DNA of 19,372 nt from Clostridiaceae bacterium UBA4839 (GCA_002400085.1 DHEX01000135.1:612-19983); one strand, 5' to 3'. Shown: positions 1 through 7,137, numbered from the stretch's first letter. Program-made: numbers and translations. The notes: a model not told the origin generated them from the letters alone.

Positions 1-47
1 AGGAAGCCCCCACTTCTAAAGTGGTAGATAGTTCACAGTTCACTTGC
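1..47 (+). mobile_element. Possible degraded 3' end of an IS200/IS605-type element
   Basis: The first bases read GGAAGCCCCC followed by a 6-bp perfect hairpin (CCACTT, loop CTA, AAGTGG), then TAGATAGTTCACAGTTCAC. From memory, this resembles the right ends of many clostridial IS200/IS605 (TnpB) elements, where a GC-rich hairpin is followed by a short TTCAC-like end that is also the 3' end of the TnpB guide-RNA scaffold. The C-run is not fully matched on the 3' arm, so the end would be decayed. The element body, if any, lies outside the window. This is an inference from a short motif and could be chance. Confidence 0.3.
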
Positions 48-153
48 TTACTCTATGTTAGTTTCATACATCTTTTACGGAGCGAGATTTAATTATAAAT
101 TAAGTTTAAAATTTAAGAAAAAAGTAAATAATAACGATGGAGGTATAATTCTA

Positions 154-714
154 ATGATAACAGCTGGAGATTTTAGAAAAGGAACTACTTTTGAATTGGA
201 TGGACAAGTTTTTACAGTTGTAGATTTTATGCATGTAAAACCTGGTAAAGGTGCAGCATTTGTTAGAACAAAAATGAAAAACGTAATTACAGGGGGTGTT
301 ACTGAAAGAACATTCAACCCAACTGAAAAGGTTCAAGAGGCAGTAATTGAAAGAAAGGAAATGCAATATCTATATAATGATGGCAGCTTATATTATTTCA
401 TGGATATGGATACTTATGATCAAATTCCTTTAAACAAAGAAAAAGTTGAAGATGCTATACAATATCTTAAAGAAAATATGTTTGCTACAATTAAATTTTA
501 CAAGGGAGAGGCATTTTCAGTTGAACCACCAAACTTTGTTGAACTGCTTATAACACATTGTGAACCCGGTATAAAAGGGGATACTGCAACAAATGCTACT
601 AAACCAGCTACCCTTGAAACTGGATTTGAAATAATGGTGCCTCTATTTGTTAACGAAGGCGACGTAATCAGAATTGACACAAGGACAGGTGAATATATGG
701 AGCGTGTAAAATAA
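154..714 (+). CDS. efp: Translation elongation factor P
   Basis: EF-P binds the ribosome between the P and E sites and relieves stalling at consecutive prolines. The 186-residue product has the usual family length and the three-barrel layout: an N-terminal KOW-like domain starting MITAGDFRKG, then the OB-like domains ending near the conserved GDVIRIDTRTGEY at the C terminus. The loop HVKPGKGAAF carries Lys32 at its tip, the position modified in Firmicute EF-P. The start chosen is the ATG at 154, which has GGAGGT at 139-144. The reading frame stays open upstream to 55, but those extra residues do not belong to the family. The next gene follows after 94 nt containing two hairpins. Identification is certain; the promoter was not resolved. 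Confidence 0.97.
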   Translation: MITAGDFRKGTTFELDGQVFTVVDFMHVKPGKGAAFVRTKMKNVITGGVTERTFNPTEKVQEAVIERKEMQYLYNDGSLYYFMDMDTYDQIPLNKEKVEDAIQYLKENMFATIKFYKGEAFSVEPPNFVELLITHCEPGIKGDTATNATKPATLETGFEIMVPLFVNEGDVIRIDTRTGEYMERVK

Positions 715-720
715 AGAGGG

Positions 721-786
721 TTCTTATCTATACCAAAATATAAGAATAAATAAGTTTATAGCAATCATTTAACTGACTATAAACTT
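721..786 (+). promoter_or_regulatory. Two intergenic hairpins between efp and the zinc-ribbon gene
   Basis: TTCTTAT at 721-727 pairs with ATAAGAA at 740-746. AAGTTTATAG at 752-761 pairs perfectly with CTATAAACTT at 777-786 across a 15-nt loop. The second hairpin is followed by TATT rather than a long T-run, so it would be at most a weak terminator or attenuator, or a processing or stability element separating efp from the gene at 809. Confidence 0.35.
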
Positions 787-808
787 TATTATATTAGGAG
801 GGAATAAT

Positions 809-1222
809 ATGGATGGAATTAAGGAAAAGGTTGCATATTTAAAGGGGCTATCAGCTGGACTTCCCATAGATAGAAATAGCAATGAAGGTAAACTTTTACT
901 TGCAATTGTAGACGTATTGGATGCTATGGCAGAAGAAATTGATATTATTGGTGAAAACGAAACGGATTTAGAGGAATATGTCAACTCAATAGATGAAGAT
1001 TTAGCAGACATTGAAGAAGATTATTATGATGGCGATGACGATGAAGAAGATGATGAGAACTGCAATTACTTAGAATTAGAATGTCCAAACTGCCATGAGA
1101 CAGTTTACATTGATAAATGTATGCTTGATGAGGATGAAGAAATAGTATGCCCTAATTGCGGGAAACCGATAGAATTTAAAGATTCCTGCTGTGAACATGA
1201 GGATTGTGATTGTGATCACTAA
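809..1222 (+). CDS. Small acidic zinc-ribbon protein (CD1247-like)
   Basis: The function is unknown. The 137-residue product has three visible parts. Residues 1-60 form a predicted helical region (MDGIKEKVAYLKGLSAGL...), which I believe matches the family that databases call CD1247 N-terminal domain. Residues 61-85 are a very acidic linker rich in D and E. A C-terminal zinc ribbon follows, with C92-P-N-C95 and C114-P-N-C117-G, and then a tail rich in Cys, His and Asp (CCEHEDCDCDH, 127-137) that could bind extra metal. The ATG at 809 follows GGAGGG at 798-803. No transmembrane segment or signal peptide is visible. It lies alone between efp and three terminator-like hairpins, so it may be co-transcribed with efp. 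A transcription- or translation-related regulator is conceivable from the zinc ribbon, but nothing in the sequence fixes this. Confidence 0.85.
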   Translation: MDGIKEKVAYLKGLSAGLPIDRNSNEGKLLLAIVDVLDAMAEEIDIIGENETDLEEYVNSIDEDLADIEEDYYDGDDDEEDDENCNYLELECPNCHETVYIDKCMLDEDEEIVCPNCGKPIEFKDSCCEHEDCDCDH

Positions 1223-1254
1223 ATTTTAAAATATTAATATAATATAAAAACAAG

Positions 1255-1298
1255 TTGCTCTTCTGAGTTTACACTCCTAAGGGCAATTTTGCTTTTTT
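1255..1298 (+). terminator. Intrinsic terminator 1 after the zinc-ribbon gene
   Basis: TTGCTCTT (1255-1262) pairs with AAGGGCAA (1279-1286) with one G-U pair; an inner GAG/CTC stem is possible in the loop. T-rich sequence (TTTTGCTTTTTT) follows at 1287-1298. It lies 33 nt after the stop at 1222 and is the first of three hairpins in the 315-nt gap before spoIIIAA. Confidence 0.75.
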
Positions 1299-1323
1299 GT
1301 ACTTAATTAAAACAATAAAAATT

Positions 1324-1368
1324 AAATGGCATGAAGTATTTTTATAATATTTCATGCCATTTTATTTT
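1324..1368 (+). terminator. Intrinsic terminator 2, long perfect hairpin
   Basis: AAATGGCATGAA (1324-1335) pairs perfectly with TTCATGCCATTT (1351-1362). The stem can extend inwards through GTATT/AATAT to about 17 bp with a 5-nt loop. T-rich sequence follows, and an A-rich stretch precedes it, so it could stop transcription in both directions. Confidence 0.75.
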
Positions 1369-1378
1369 TATTTTAAAG

Positions 1379-1410
1379 GGGGCTATTGCAAAATAGTCCC
1401 TATTTATTTT
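1379..1410 (+). terminator. Terminator-like hairpin 3 with a GCAA tetraloop
   Basis: GGGGCTATT (1379-1387) pairs with AATAGTCCC (1392-1400) with one G-U pair. The stem is closed by GCAA (1388-1391), a GNRA-type tetraloop, and followed by TATTTATTTT. The remaining 1411-1537 of the gap is A/T-rich; it holds the putative spoIIIA promoter region, although I see no convincing sigma-E -35/-10 pair, and no reading frame worth calling. Confidence 0.5.
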
Positions 1411-1537
1411 GACCTTCACAAAGAAATTTTAAGGTAAAAAGTGCCAGACATTTTATTAATCCTAAAAAAAAATATATTTATAGTTATAAAATAAAACAAG
1501 CTGTAATAAACATTATATTAAGAAAGGGGGAAAATAT

Positions 1538-2494
1538 ATGCTTAATAAACACAGCATTTTAGAAAGCTATTATCGAGATATAATTCCCGTTCTGCCAGAC
1601 ACAGTATCATGCGCTATTGAAAAATTATCAGAAGATGAAATTTCAGATATTGAAGAAATAAGACTTAGAGCAAATAAACCCGTTATGATTTACTTAAAAA
1701 ACGAGGATTATTTTTTAGGTAAAAAGGGATGCCTTGAAAAAATTCCAACTGAAGGGATTTATATAAATGCAATGGATATAAATAAATCCCTCCAAGTTAT
1801 GTGTGATTTTTCATTATATTCAATTGAAGAAGAACTAAAACAATGTTTTTTAACTATTAAGGGTGGACACAGGGTAGGAATTGTTGGAAGAGCTGTTATA
1901 GAGAAAGAAAATATTAAAACAATTAAAGATATTTCAGGATTAAATATTAGAATTGCAAAAGAAGTGATAGGATGTGGAACTAAACTTGTTAAAGAACTTT
2001 ATTCAGATGGTGTAAAACATACATTAATTGCTTCACCGCCTAATTGTGGAAAAACAACTTTACTTAGGGATATTGTCAGGAATTTAAGTACAGGTATTTT
2101 AGAGTCTGGAATTTATGGGTATAAGGTAGGTGTAGTGGATGAAAGATCAGAAATTGCTGGCTGCTATCTTGGAATTCCACAAAGAGATGTAGGGCTTAGA
2201 ACAGATGTATTGGACGCCTGCCCTAAAGCGCAGGGTATAATGTTAATGCTTCGGTCCATGTCCCCAGAAATAATTGCTGTAGATGAGATAGGAAGCAATG
2301 ATGACGCAGGTGCTATTTTAAATGCAATTTATTCAGGAGTTAAAGTAATTGCTACTGTGCATGGGAAGGATATTGATGAAATATTAAAAAAGCCTGGAGT
2401 AAAATGCTTAATTGAAAATAATGCATTTGAAAGGATTGTTTTTCTAAGTAGGAAGAATGGTCCAGGAACCATTGAAGAAATTATTAATATATGA
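1538..2494 (+). CDS. spoIIIAA: Stage III sporulation protein AA, ATPase
   Basis: SpoIIIAA is the cytoplasmic ATPase of the SpoIIIA-SpoIIQ channel that joins mother cell and forespore; it is related to type II/IV secretion ATPases. The 318-residue protein has a Walker A loop ASPPNCGKTT at 165-174 and a Walker B segment IIAVDEIG at 245-252. The N-terminal half includes the conserved IEEIRLRANKPV and TIKGGHRVGIVGRAV segments. The ATG at 1538 follows AAGGGGG at 1524-1530. It is the first gene of the eight-gene operon and is isolated from the upstream genes by three terminator-like hairpins, which fits separate mother-cell (sigma-E) control, though I could not point to a clear sigma-E promoter. 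The family assignment is secure. Confidence 0.97.
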   Translation: MLNKHSILESYYRDIIPVLPDTVSCAIEKLSEDEISDIEEIRLRANKPVMIYLKNEDYFLGKKGCLEKIPTEGIYINAMDINKSLQVMCDFSLYSIEEELKQCFLTIKGGHRVGIVGRAVIEKENIKTIKDISGLNIRIAKEVIGCGTKLVKELYSDGVKHTLIASPPNCGKTTLLRDIVRNLSTGILESGIYGYKVGVVDERSEIAGCYLGIPQRDVGLRTDVLDACPKAQGIMLMLRSMSPEIIAVDEIGSNDDAGAILNAIYSGVKVIATVHGKDIDEILKKPGVKCLIENNAFERIVFLSRKNGPGTIEEIINI

Positions 2495-2544
2495 GGGAAG
2501 ATGGCAGCAAATAGATAAGGAGTGGAAGGAGGGTTTAGATTTAA

Positions 2545-3063
2545 ATGATAAAACTTTTAGGCTCAATAATCATTATCATTTCTGCAACTCTAATGGGTAT
2601 AATTTATTCTCAAAAGTTCTCTATTAAAGTCAACCAAATAAGAGATATAGAGTTCTTACTAAATATGTTAGAAAATGAAATTACTTTTACTTCTACGCCT
2701 CTTGTACAAGCTTTTATAAATATATCAAATAAAGGATGCAATTCTGTAAGTAAATTATTTTTACTTATGTCAGAAGAACTAAAATCTAAAAAATGCAATA
2801 GTGTTTATGATGCATTTAACTTATCTTATGATTCAGTTAAGGAGGAGCTGTATTTTGATAATGATGAGCTTCAAGTTATTGGCTCTTTTATGAAATCCCT
2901 TGGCAATACTGATACAGAAGGACAGAAAAAGAATTTTAATATAACGATAAAAAAATTAGAATCATTTGAAAAAAAAGCCGAAGATATGTGTACAAAAAAT
3001 GCGAAGCTCTACAGATATCTTGGAGTGTGTGCAGGCACTTTGATTGTTATTATTCTAATTTAG
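2545..3063 (+). CDS. spoIIIAB: Stage III sporulation protein AB
   Basis: This is a membrane component of the SpoIIIA channel, with distant similarity to GspF-type secretion platform proteins. The 172-residue product has an N-terminal membrane segment (about 2-22), a helical soluble middle containing the family-typical IRDIEFLLNMLENEITF and a GxxLGNTDTEGQ-like stretch (KSLGNTDTEGQ), and a C-terminal membrane segment (about 158-172). The ATG at 2545 follows AAGGAGGG at 2526-2533. The 50-nt gap after spoIIIAA holds no terminator. It ends 14 nt before the spoIIIAC start. Confidence 0.95.
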   Translation: MIKLLGSIIIIISATLMGIIYSQKFSIKVNQIRDIEFLLNMLENEITFTSTPLVQAFINISNKGCNSVSKLFLLMSEELKSKKCNSVYDAFNLSYDSVKEELYFDNDELQVIGSFMKSLGNTDTEGQKKNFNITIKKLESFEKKAEDMCTKNAKLYRYLGVCAGTLIVIILI

Positions 3064-3077
3064 AAGAGGTGATTATA

Positions 3078-3275
3078 TTGACTGATATAGGAATAATTTT
3101 CAAAATTGCCACTGTTGGCATAATAGTTGCAATTTTAGATAAAATTTTTGAGAGTATGGGCAGGGAAGAGCAGGCAACGCTGGTGACTCTAGCAGGACTT
3201 GTTGTTGTTCTTATGATGGTAATAGGCATGATTAGCAATTTGTTTGACAGCATAAAAACTATGTTTCAATTTTAA
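3078..3275 (+). CDS. spoIIIAC: Stage III sporulation protein AC
   Basis: This small membrane protein of the SpoIIIA channel has 65 residues and two hydrophobic segments (about 4-22 and 33-55) separated by the conserved loop SMGREEQA. The start chosen is the TTG at 3078, placed 7 nt after GAGG in AGAAGAGGTGAT. An in-frame GTG at 3069 sits inside the ribosome-binding site and is less likely, and the reading frame open from 2988 would overlap spoIIIAB and adds residues foreign to the family. The TTG start may lower its translation relative to neighbours. It ends 11 nt before spoIIIAD. Confidence 0.93.
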   Translation: MTDIGIIFKIATVGIIVAILDKIFESMGREEQATLVTLAGLVVVLMMVIGMISNLFDSIKTMFQF

Positions 3276-3286
3276 AAGGTGATTTT

Positions 3287-3673
3287 ATGGAGATTATTCA
3301 GGTTGTAGTAATAGGGCTTGTATCTACTATTATAATTCTTTTACTAAAGGATGAAAGGCCTGAGATAGCTATTCAACTTAGCATAGCATGTGGAATTATA
3401 ATATTTTTTATTATGCTTTCAAAAATTACTGCAGTAATACAGGCTTTAGAACAAATTGCTAATAAAGTAAATATCGATACAGTATATTTAAATACTGTAC
3501 TTAAAATAATAGGAATTGCATATATTTCATCCTTTGGCGTAGAAATATGCAAGGATGCAGGACAAAACTCTATTGGAAGTAAAATTGAATTCGCTGGGAA
3601 AATACTAATCATTATAATGGCTATGCCAATTATAATGGCTATAATTGACATGATAATAAAAATAATGCCATAA
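3287..3673 (+). CDS. spoIIIAD: Stage III sporulation protein AD
   Basis: An integral membrane subunit of the SpoIIIA channel, 128 residues, almost wholly hydrophobic. About four membrane segments are visible, near 3-20, 28-47, 70-88 and 104-126, with the family-like stretch SSFGVEICKDAGQNSIGSKI between the last two. The ATG at 3287 follows AAAAGGTGAT. The length is close to the usual size of about 130 residues. The stop at 3671-3673 abuts the ribosome-binding site of spoIIIAE, which suggests coupled translation. Confidence 0.95.
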   Translation: MEIIQVVVIGLVSTIIILLLKDERPEIAIQLSIACGIIIFFIMLSKITAVIQALEQIANKVNIDTVYLNTVLKIIGIAYISSFGVEICKDAGQNSIGSKIEFAGKILIIIMAMPIIMAIIDMIIKIMP

Positions 3674-3683
3674 GGTGATAAAG

Positions 3684-4826
3684 ATGTACAAAAAGTTATT
3701 AATATTACTTTTTTTATTTTTTATTTTTTATTTCAATTTTAATATTTGCTATGCAAAGGATGGTAATGAATTGGATTTATCATCAATAGAAAATATTTCA
3801 AAAGAGCTCCAGGAAGAAGATTATTTACCAGATATTAGTTTTTCAAAATTTGTTGAAAACTATAAAGAAACAGGAAGCACAGGATTTACATTTAAAAGTT
3901 TTTTAAATGTACTGGGTAAGTTTTTGCTTCAGGAAGTAACAATTAATTCAAAGCTTATGGTAGAGCTTTTATCTATAGGTATGTTATGTGCAGTTTTGGA
4001 AAACATAGAGAGAGCCTTTAGCAATGATGGAGTTCAAAAAATAGCATATTATGCATGCTTTTTAGTTATGGTTGTTATTATAGTAAAAAGCTTTATTACC
4101 TCAGTTCAATTGGGGCAAAGAACCATTACATCTATGATTGAATTTACTAATGCTTTAATTCCAGTTTTATTAACATTGCTTGCATCTTCAGGTGGAATTA
4201 CTTCAGCAGCTGTACTTGATCCTGTGGTAATGATATTAATAAAAATAGTGACGGATATCATAAGGGATGTAGTTCTTCCCATGACCATACTAATATTAAT
4301 ATTAAATATTGTAGATAGTTTAAGTGATGAAATAAAAGTAAGCAGACTTGCAGAATTAATAAAACAAATAGATGAATGGGTGCTTGGATTTATAATGACT
4401 ATCTTTATAGGGTTTATGACAGTAAGAGTTAATTCCTCAGCAACCTTTGATCAGGCAGCATTAAAGGGAGCAAAATTTGCAGTAGATAATTTGATTCCAG
4501 TAGTTGGAAAATGCTTGTCTGATGCTATTAGCTCAGTTGCAAGTTATTCTCAGATATTAAAAGATGCTGTGAGCACAGCAGGGCTTGTTGTTATGATACT
4601 TATATGCATATTCCCTTTGATAAAGATAATTTTGATTTCTCTTATATATAAATTTGTGGGAGCAATAATGGAACCAGTTGTTGATAAAAAGGTTGTCAGC
4701 TGTCTTTCAGCAGCTGGAGATTCAATGATTATGGTATTTGCCTGTGTACTTTGTGTTACAATTATGTTTTTCATAATGATTACAATTATATCTTCAACTG
4801 GGAAGCTACTAACTTTAGTAAGGTGA
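3684..4826 (+). CDS. spoIIIAE: Stage III sporulation protein AE
   Basis: SpoIIIAE is a polytopic membrane subunit of the mother cell-forespore channel. The 380-residue product begins with a clear signal-like segment (MYKKLLILLFLFFIFYFN..., cleavage plausible after CYA near residue 24), then a soluble acidic region, then several membrane segments from about residue 90 to the C terminus. The start chosen is the ATG at 3684, about 5 nt after AAGGTGAT. An in-frame GTG at 3675 lies inside that ribosome-binding site and is rejected. The stop TGA at 4824-4826 is itself part of the AAGGTGAT site for spoIIIAF, so the two are probably translationally coupled. Confidence 0.95.
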   Translation: MYKKLLILLFLFFIFYFNFNICYAKDGNELDLSSIENISKELQEEDYLPDISFSKFVENYKETGSTGFTFKSFLNVLGKFLLQEVTINSKLMVELLSIGMLCAVLENIERAFSNDGVQKIAYYACFLVMVVIIVKSFITSVQLGQRTITSMIEFTNALIPVLLTLLASSGGITSAAVLDPVVMILIKIVTDIIRDVVLPMTILILILNIVDSLSDEIKVSRLAELIKQIDEWVLGFIMTIFIGFMTVRVNSSATFDQAALKGAKFAVDNLIPVVGKCLSDAISSVASYSQILKDAVSTAGLVVMILICIFPLIKIILISLIYKFVGAIMEPVVDKKVVSCLSAAGDSMIMVFACVLCVTIMFFIMITIISSTGKLLTLVR

Positions 4827-4830
4827 TAGT

Positions 4831-5406
4831 ATGCTGGAATTCTTAAAAAATTGGATAATCTCTGTAGTTTTAACTGTTATTTTTATGGCGCTTATTGAAC
4901 TGATAATTCCTTCTAATAATTTTAAAAAATACGTCAAGTTTGTAACTGGGCTTATTGTAATTGTGACCATTATGGCTCCAATATTTAAACTTTATAATAA
5001 AAATACAAATATTGAAACATATATAGAAGCTTACGGAAGAGAATTCGATATGGAAACAGGGAAGTTTGATAATGAAAAAGTTGAGGAAAGAATAAATGAA
5101 CAGACAATTGAAATATTTAAATCAAATTTAAAGAAGTCTATTGAAGAGGAGATAGAAAATGAGACATCCAAAAAGTATTCTGTAGATTACATTGAAATAA
5201 ATGAGGATGTAAATAGCAAAAATTTTGGTGCGATTAAATTTATCAGGATAAAAAAAAGGGAGGAACTTTTAATCAAACCTGTTGAAAAAGTTAATTTAAA
5301 AAATGAAAATACAAAATTCAAAGAGGATTCAAAGGATAAGGAAGTTCTAAATTTACTAAAAACCAAGTTTAAAATTGATTCATCATCAGTAGAATTTATA
5401 AAGTGA
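4831..5406 (+). CDS. spoIIIAF: Stage III sporulation protein AF
   Basis: A 191-residue channel component with two N-terminal membrane segments (about 8-26 and 34-55) followed by a soluble domain with many charged residues. The EVLNLLKTKFKIDSSSVEF ending is typical of the family, whose soluble domain has a ring-building-like fold. It starts 4 nt after the spoIIIAE stop, sharing the AGGTGAT ribosome-binding site with that stop codon. It is followed 9 nt later by spoIIIAG. Confidence 0.94.
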   Translation: MLEFLKNWIISVVLTVIFMALIELIIPSNNFKKYVKFVTGLIVIVTIMAPIFKLYNKNTNIETYIEAYGREFDMETGKFDNEKVEERINEQTIEIFKSNLKKSIEEEIENETSKKYSVDYIEINEDVNSKNFGAIKFIRIKKREELLIKPVEKVNLKNENTKFKEDSKDKEVLNLLKTKFKIDSSSVEFIK

Positions 5407-5415
5407 GGGGATCAT

Positions 5416-6024
5416 ATGAAACTTAATGATTTATTAGAAAAGTACCTTAAAAAAAATACTAATAAAAAAGCAATGATGAATTTAGTTATTGTCCTACTGA
5501 TAGGAGTTCTGCTTATACTTATTGGGAATATTACAAACACTTTAAAAAGCGACAGGATTAAATCAGCGGATAAAACTGTAGTTGAAGTTGCATCGAATAA
5601 TGTATCAGTAAATAGTAACAGTGTAGGTTATGAAGAAAAGATTAAAAAGGATCTTACTGATACACTTTCGATGATTGAAGGTGTAGGCAAGGTTCAGGTT
5701 ATGATTTACTTTGATGGGGGGAGTGAATTTGTTATAGCGTACAATGTTAATGACAGTGTAAAGAAAACTGAAGAGAAAGACAATCAGGGTGGGACAAGAA
5801 TTATAAATGAAAATGTAAACAACCACAATACTGTAATTGTAAATGAATCTGGCGGTTCCAAACCCTTTATAACAAAGCAAATAAATCCTTCAATAGGAGG
5901 GGTTATCGTGGTAGCAGAAGGAGCAGAGAAGCCTGAAATAAAGGAAAGGATACAAAATGCTGTGAAAACGGTGCTAAATATACCTCCTCATAAGGTTTCA
6001 GTTTTTCCTATGGAAAAGCGTTAA
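5416..6024 (+). CDS. spoIIIAG: Stage III sporulation protein AG
   Basis: SpoIIIAG forms a large ring between the mother cell and forespore membranes. The 202-residue protein has one membrane anchor at about 20-40, a variable linker, and the ring-building domain containing DTLSMIEGVGKVQVMIYFDGG and the C-terminal GGVIVVAEGAEKPEIKERIQNAVKTVLNIP-type region, similar to FliF/YscJ ring proteins. The ATG at 5416 follows GAGGGG at 5405-5410, which overlaps the spoIIIAF stop. A 76-nt gap follows before spoIIIAH. Confidence 0.96.
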   Translation: MKLNDLLEKYLKKNTNKKAMMNLVIVLLIGVLLILIGNITNTLKSDRIKSADKTVVEVASNNVSVNSNSVGYEEKIKKDLTDTLSMIEGVGKVQVMIYFDGGSEFVIAYNVNDSVKKTEEKDNQGGTRIINENVNNHNTVIVNESGGSKPFITKQINPSIGGVIVVAEGAEKPEIKERIQNAVKTVLNIPPHKVSVFPMEKR

Positions 6025-6100
6025 ATTGGTTATTTATTAGTATAAGTTAATTTAGGTTTTCATATAAATATATATAGAATTATGAAACGGGGGGATGTCT

Positions 6101-6595
6101 ATGAGTACAAAAAAACAAATGTATATTATAGCAGTTCTGATAGCATTGATTGGATGTGCAGGATTATTTGCTAAAAAGTTTAATAATAATGTTAAAGATG
6201 GATCGCCTCTTGCTGTCAAAACAAGTAAAAAGCAAGAAACAACTAATTTCTTTTCGGAAAGCAGAATGGGAAAAGAAAACCAACGAAGTGCAGCTAAGCA
6301 GGAATATGAAAAAATAATGAACAGCAAAGATGCTTCAAGTGAAGCTAAAAATGATGCTTCGCAAAAACTTGTTTCACTTGTTGACATGACTGAAAAAGAG
6401 AATAAAATTGAAAATATGGTGAAAGATAAAGGATATGAAGATGCGCTATGCTATGTTGATGAAAATGGAGTAGAACTATGCGTAAAAACCAAAGATGCAT
6501 TAACCGACGAACAAGTAGCTCAGATAACTGATGTTATAGTAAGAACTACTAAGTTTCCACCAACAAGAATCACAGTAAGGCCAGTGGACAAATAA
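6101..6595 (+). CDS. spoIIIAH: Stage III sporulation protein AH
   Basis: SpoIIIAH is the mother-cell membrane protein whose outer domain binds forespore SpoIIQ in the channel; some anaerobes use another partner. The 164-residue product has an N-terminal membrane anchor (about 5-22), a charged coiled-coil-prone linker (about 55-110) and a C-terminal YscJ/FliF-like domain ending VIVRTTKFPPTRITVRPVDK. Two in-frame ATGs exist at 6095 and 6101. The second is preferred because the ribosome-binding site GGGGGG (6089-6094) touches the first. This is the last gene of the operon. No terminator is visible after it, and a sigma-A-type promoter lies 20 nt downstream. Confidence 0.93.
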   Translation: MSTKKQMYIIAVLIALIGCAGLFAKKFNNNVKDGSPLAVKTSKKQETTNFFSESRMGKENQRSAAKQEYEKIMNSKDASSEAKNDASQKLVSLVDMTEKENKIENMVKDKGYEDALCYVDENGVELCVKTKDALTDEQVAQITDVIVRTTKFPPTRITVRPVDK

Positions 6596-6615
6596 CAATA
6601 ATTTGTACTTATTAG

Positions 6616-6644
6616 TTGATTTTGTAAATTAATAGTTGTATACT
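6616..6644 (+). promoter_or_regulatory. Sigma-A-type promoter for asp23-nusB
   Basis: TTGATT (6616-6621) and TATACT (6639-6644) are spaced by exactly 17 nt and match the vegetative consensus at 4/6 and 5/6 positions. The expected transcription start is about 6651, 30 nt ahead of the asp23 ATG. It would free the vegetative genes from the sporulation operon that precedes them. Confidence 0.6.
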
Positions 6645-6680
6645 AATTTTATAGGTTTTAGATTCACAGGAGGTGTAAGT

Positions 6681-7079
6681 ATGGAAGAAAATACAGCTGC
6701 TGTCAATGATATAGGCACTGTTAAAATAGCTTCTGATGTTGTAGGAACCATAGCTGTAATGGCTGCACAAGAAGTTGAAGGAATTTTTTCAATGAGCGGT
6801 GGCTTTACTGATGATATCGCTGAAAAATTTGGAATGAAATCATCTAATAAGGGAATAAAAGTTCAAGTAGGGGAAACTGAAGCAGCTATTGATTTATATT
6901 TAATTGTTGATTATGGTGTAAAAATACCTGAAGTGTGTTCGGCTGCTCAGGAAAGAGTAAAGAATGCAGTTGAAACTATGACTGGGCTTAAAGTGGTTGA
7001 AGTCAACATACATGTCCAGGGAATTAATTCGCCAAAAGAACAAAAACCAGAAGAAGATGCTAATTCGAAAGTTAAATAG
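6681..7079 (+). CDS. asp23: Asp23/Gls24 family envelope stress protein
   Basis: Asp23-family proteins are small soluble proteins that gather at the membrane through the anchor AmaP and are linked to cell-envelope and alkaline stress. The 132-residue product shows the family core: GTVKIASDVVGTIAVMAAQEVEGI near the N terminus, VGETEAAIDLYLIVDYGVKIPEV in the middle and VKNAVETMTGLKVVEVNIHVQGI towards the end. The start at 6681 follows CAGGAGGTG (6667-6675). The frame is open further upstream to 6636, but that ATG has no ribosome-binding site. It is the first gene after the promoter at 6616-6644; in Bacillus subtilis the homologue yqhY holds the same place next to nusB. Confidence 0.95.
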   Translation: MEENTAAVNDIGTVKIASDVVGTIAVMAAQEVEGIFSMSGGFTDDIAEKFGMKSSNKGIKVQVGETEAAIDLYLIVDYGVKIPEVCSAAQERVKNAVETMTGLKVVEVNIHVQGINSPKEQKPEEDANSKVK

Positions 7080-7081
7080 TG

Positions 7082-7116
7082 TAAATTAACCCTCTGTAAA
7101 TCAGAGGGTTAATTTA
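7082..7116 (+). promoter_or_regulatory. Perfect 15-bp hairpin between asp23 and amaP
   Basis: Bases 7082-7096 pair without mismatch with 7102-7116 (core AACCCTCTG/CAGAGGGTT) across the 5-nt loop TAAAT. The hairpin starts 3 nt after the asp23 stop. There is no proper T-run after it (AATTACGAAGGAGG follows), so it is more likely a partial terminator or an mRNA 3'-end stabiliser that gives asp23 more message than amaP. Confidence 0.6.
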
Positions 7117-7137
7117 AATTACGAAGGAGGTAAAAAT

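Noticed and set aside
61..100. A promoter for efp (TATAAA at 94-99)
   Set aside because: No -35 box with acceptable spacing was found in this A/T-rich stretch.
55..153. An N-terminal extension of efp to an upstream ATG
   Set aside because: The extra 33 residues are absent from the EF-P family, and the ATG at 154 has a good ribosome-binding site at 139-144.
1441..1530. A sigma-E promoter for spoIIIAA
   Set aside because: Sigma-E control is expected from known biology and CATTATATT at 1511-1519 is a partial -10 match, but no -35 box with proper spacing was found, so I do not list it as a feature.
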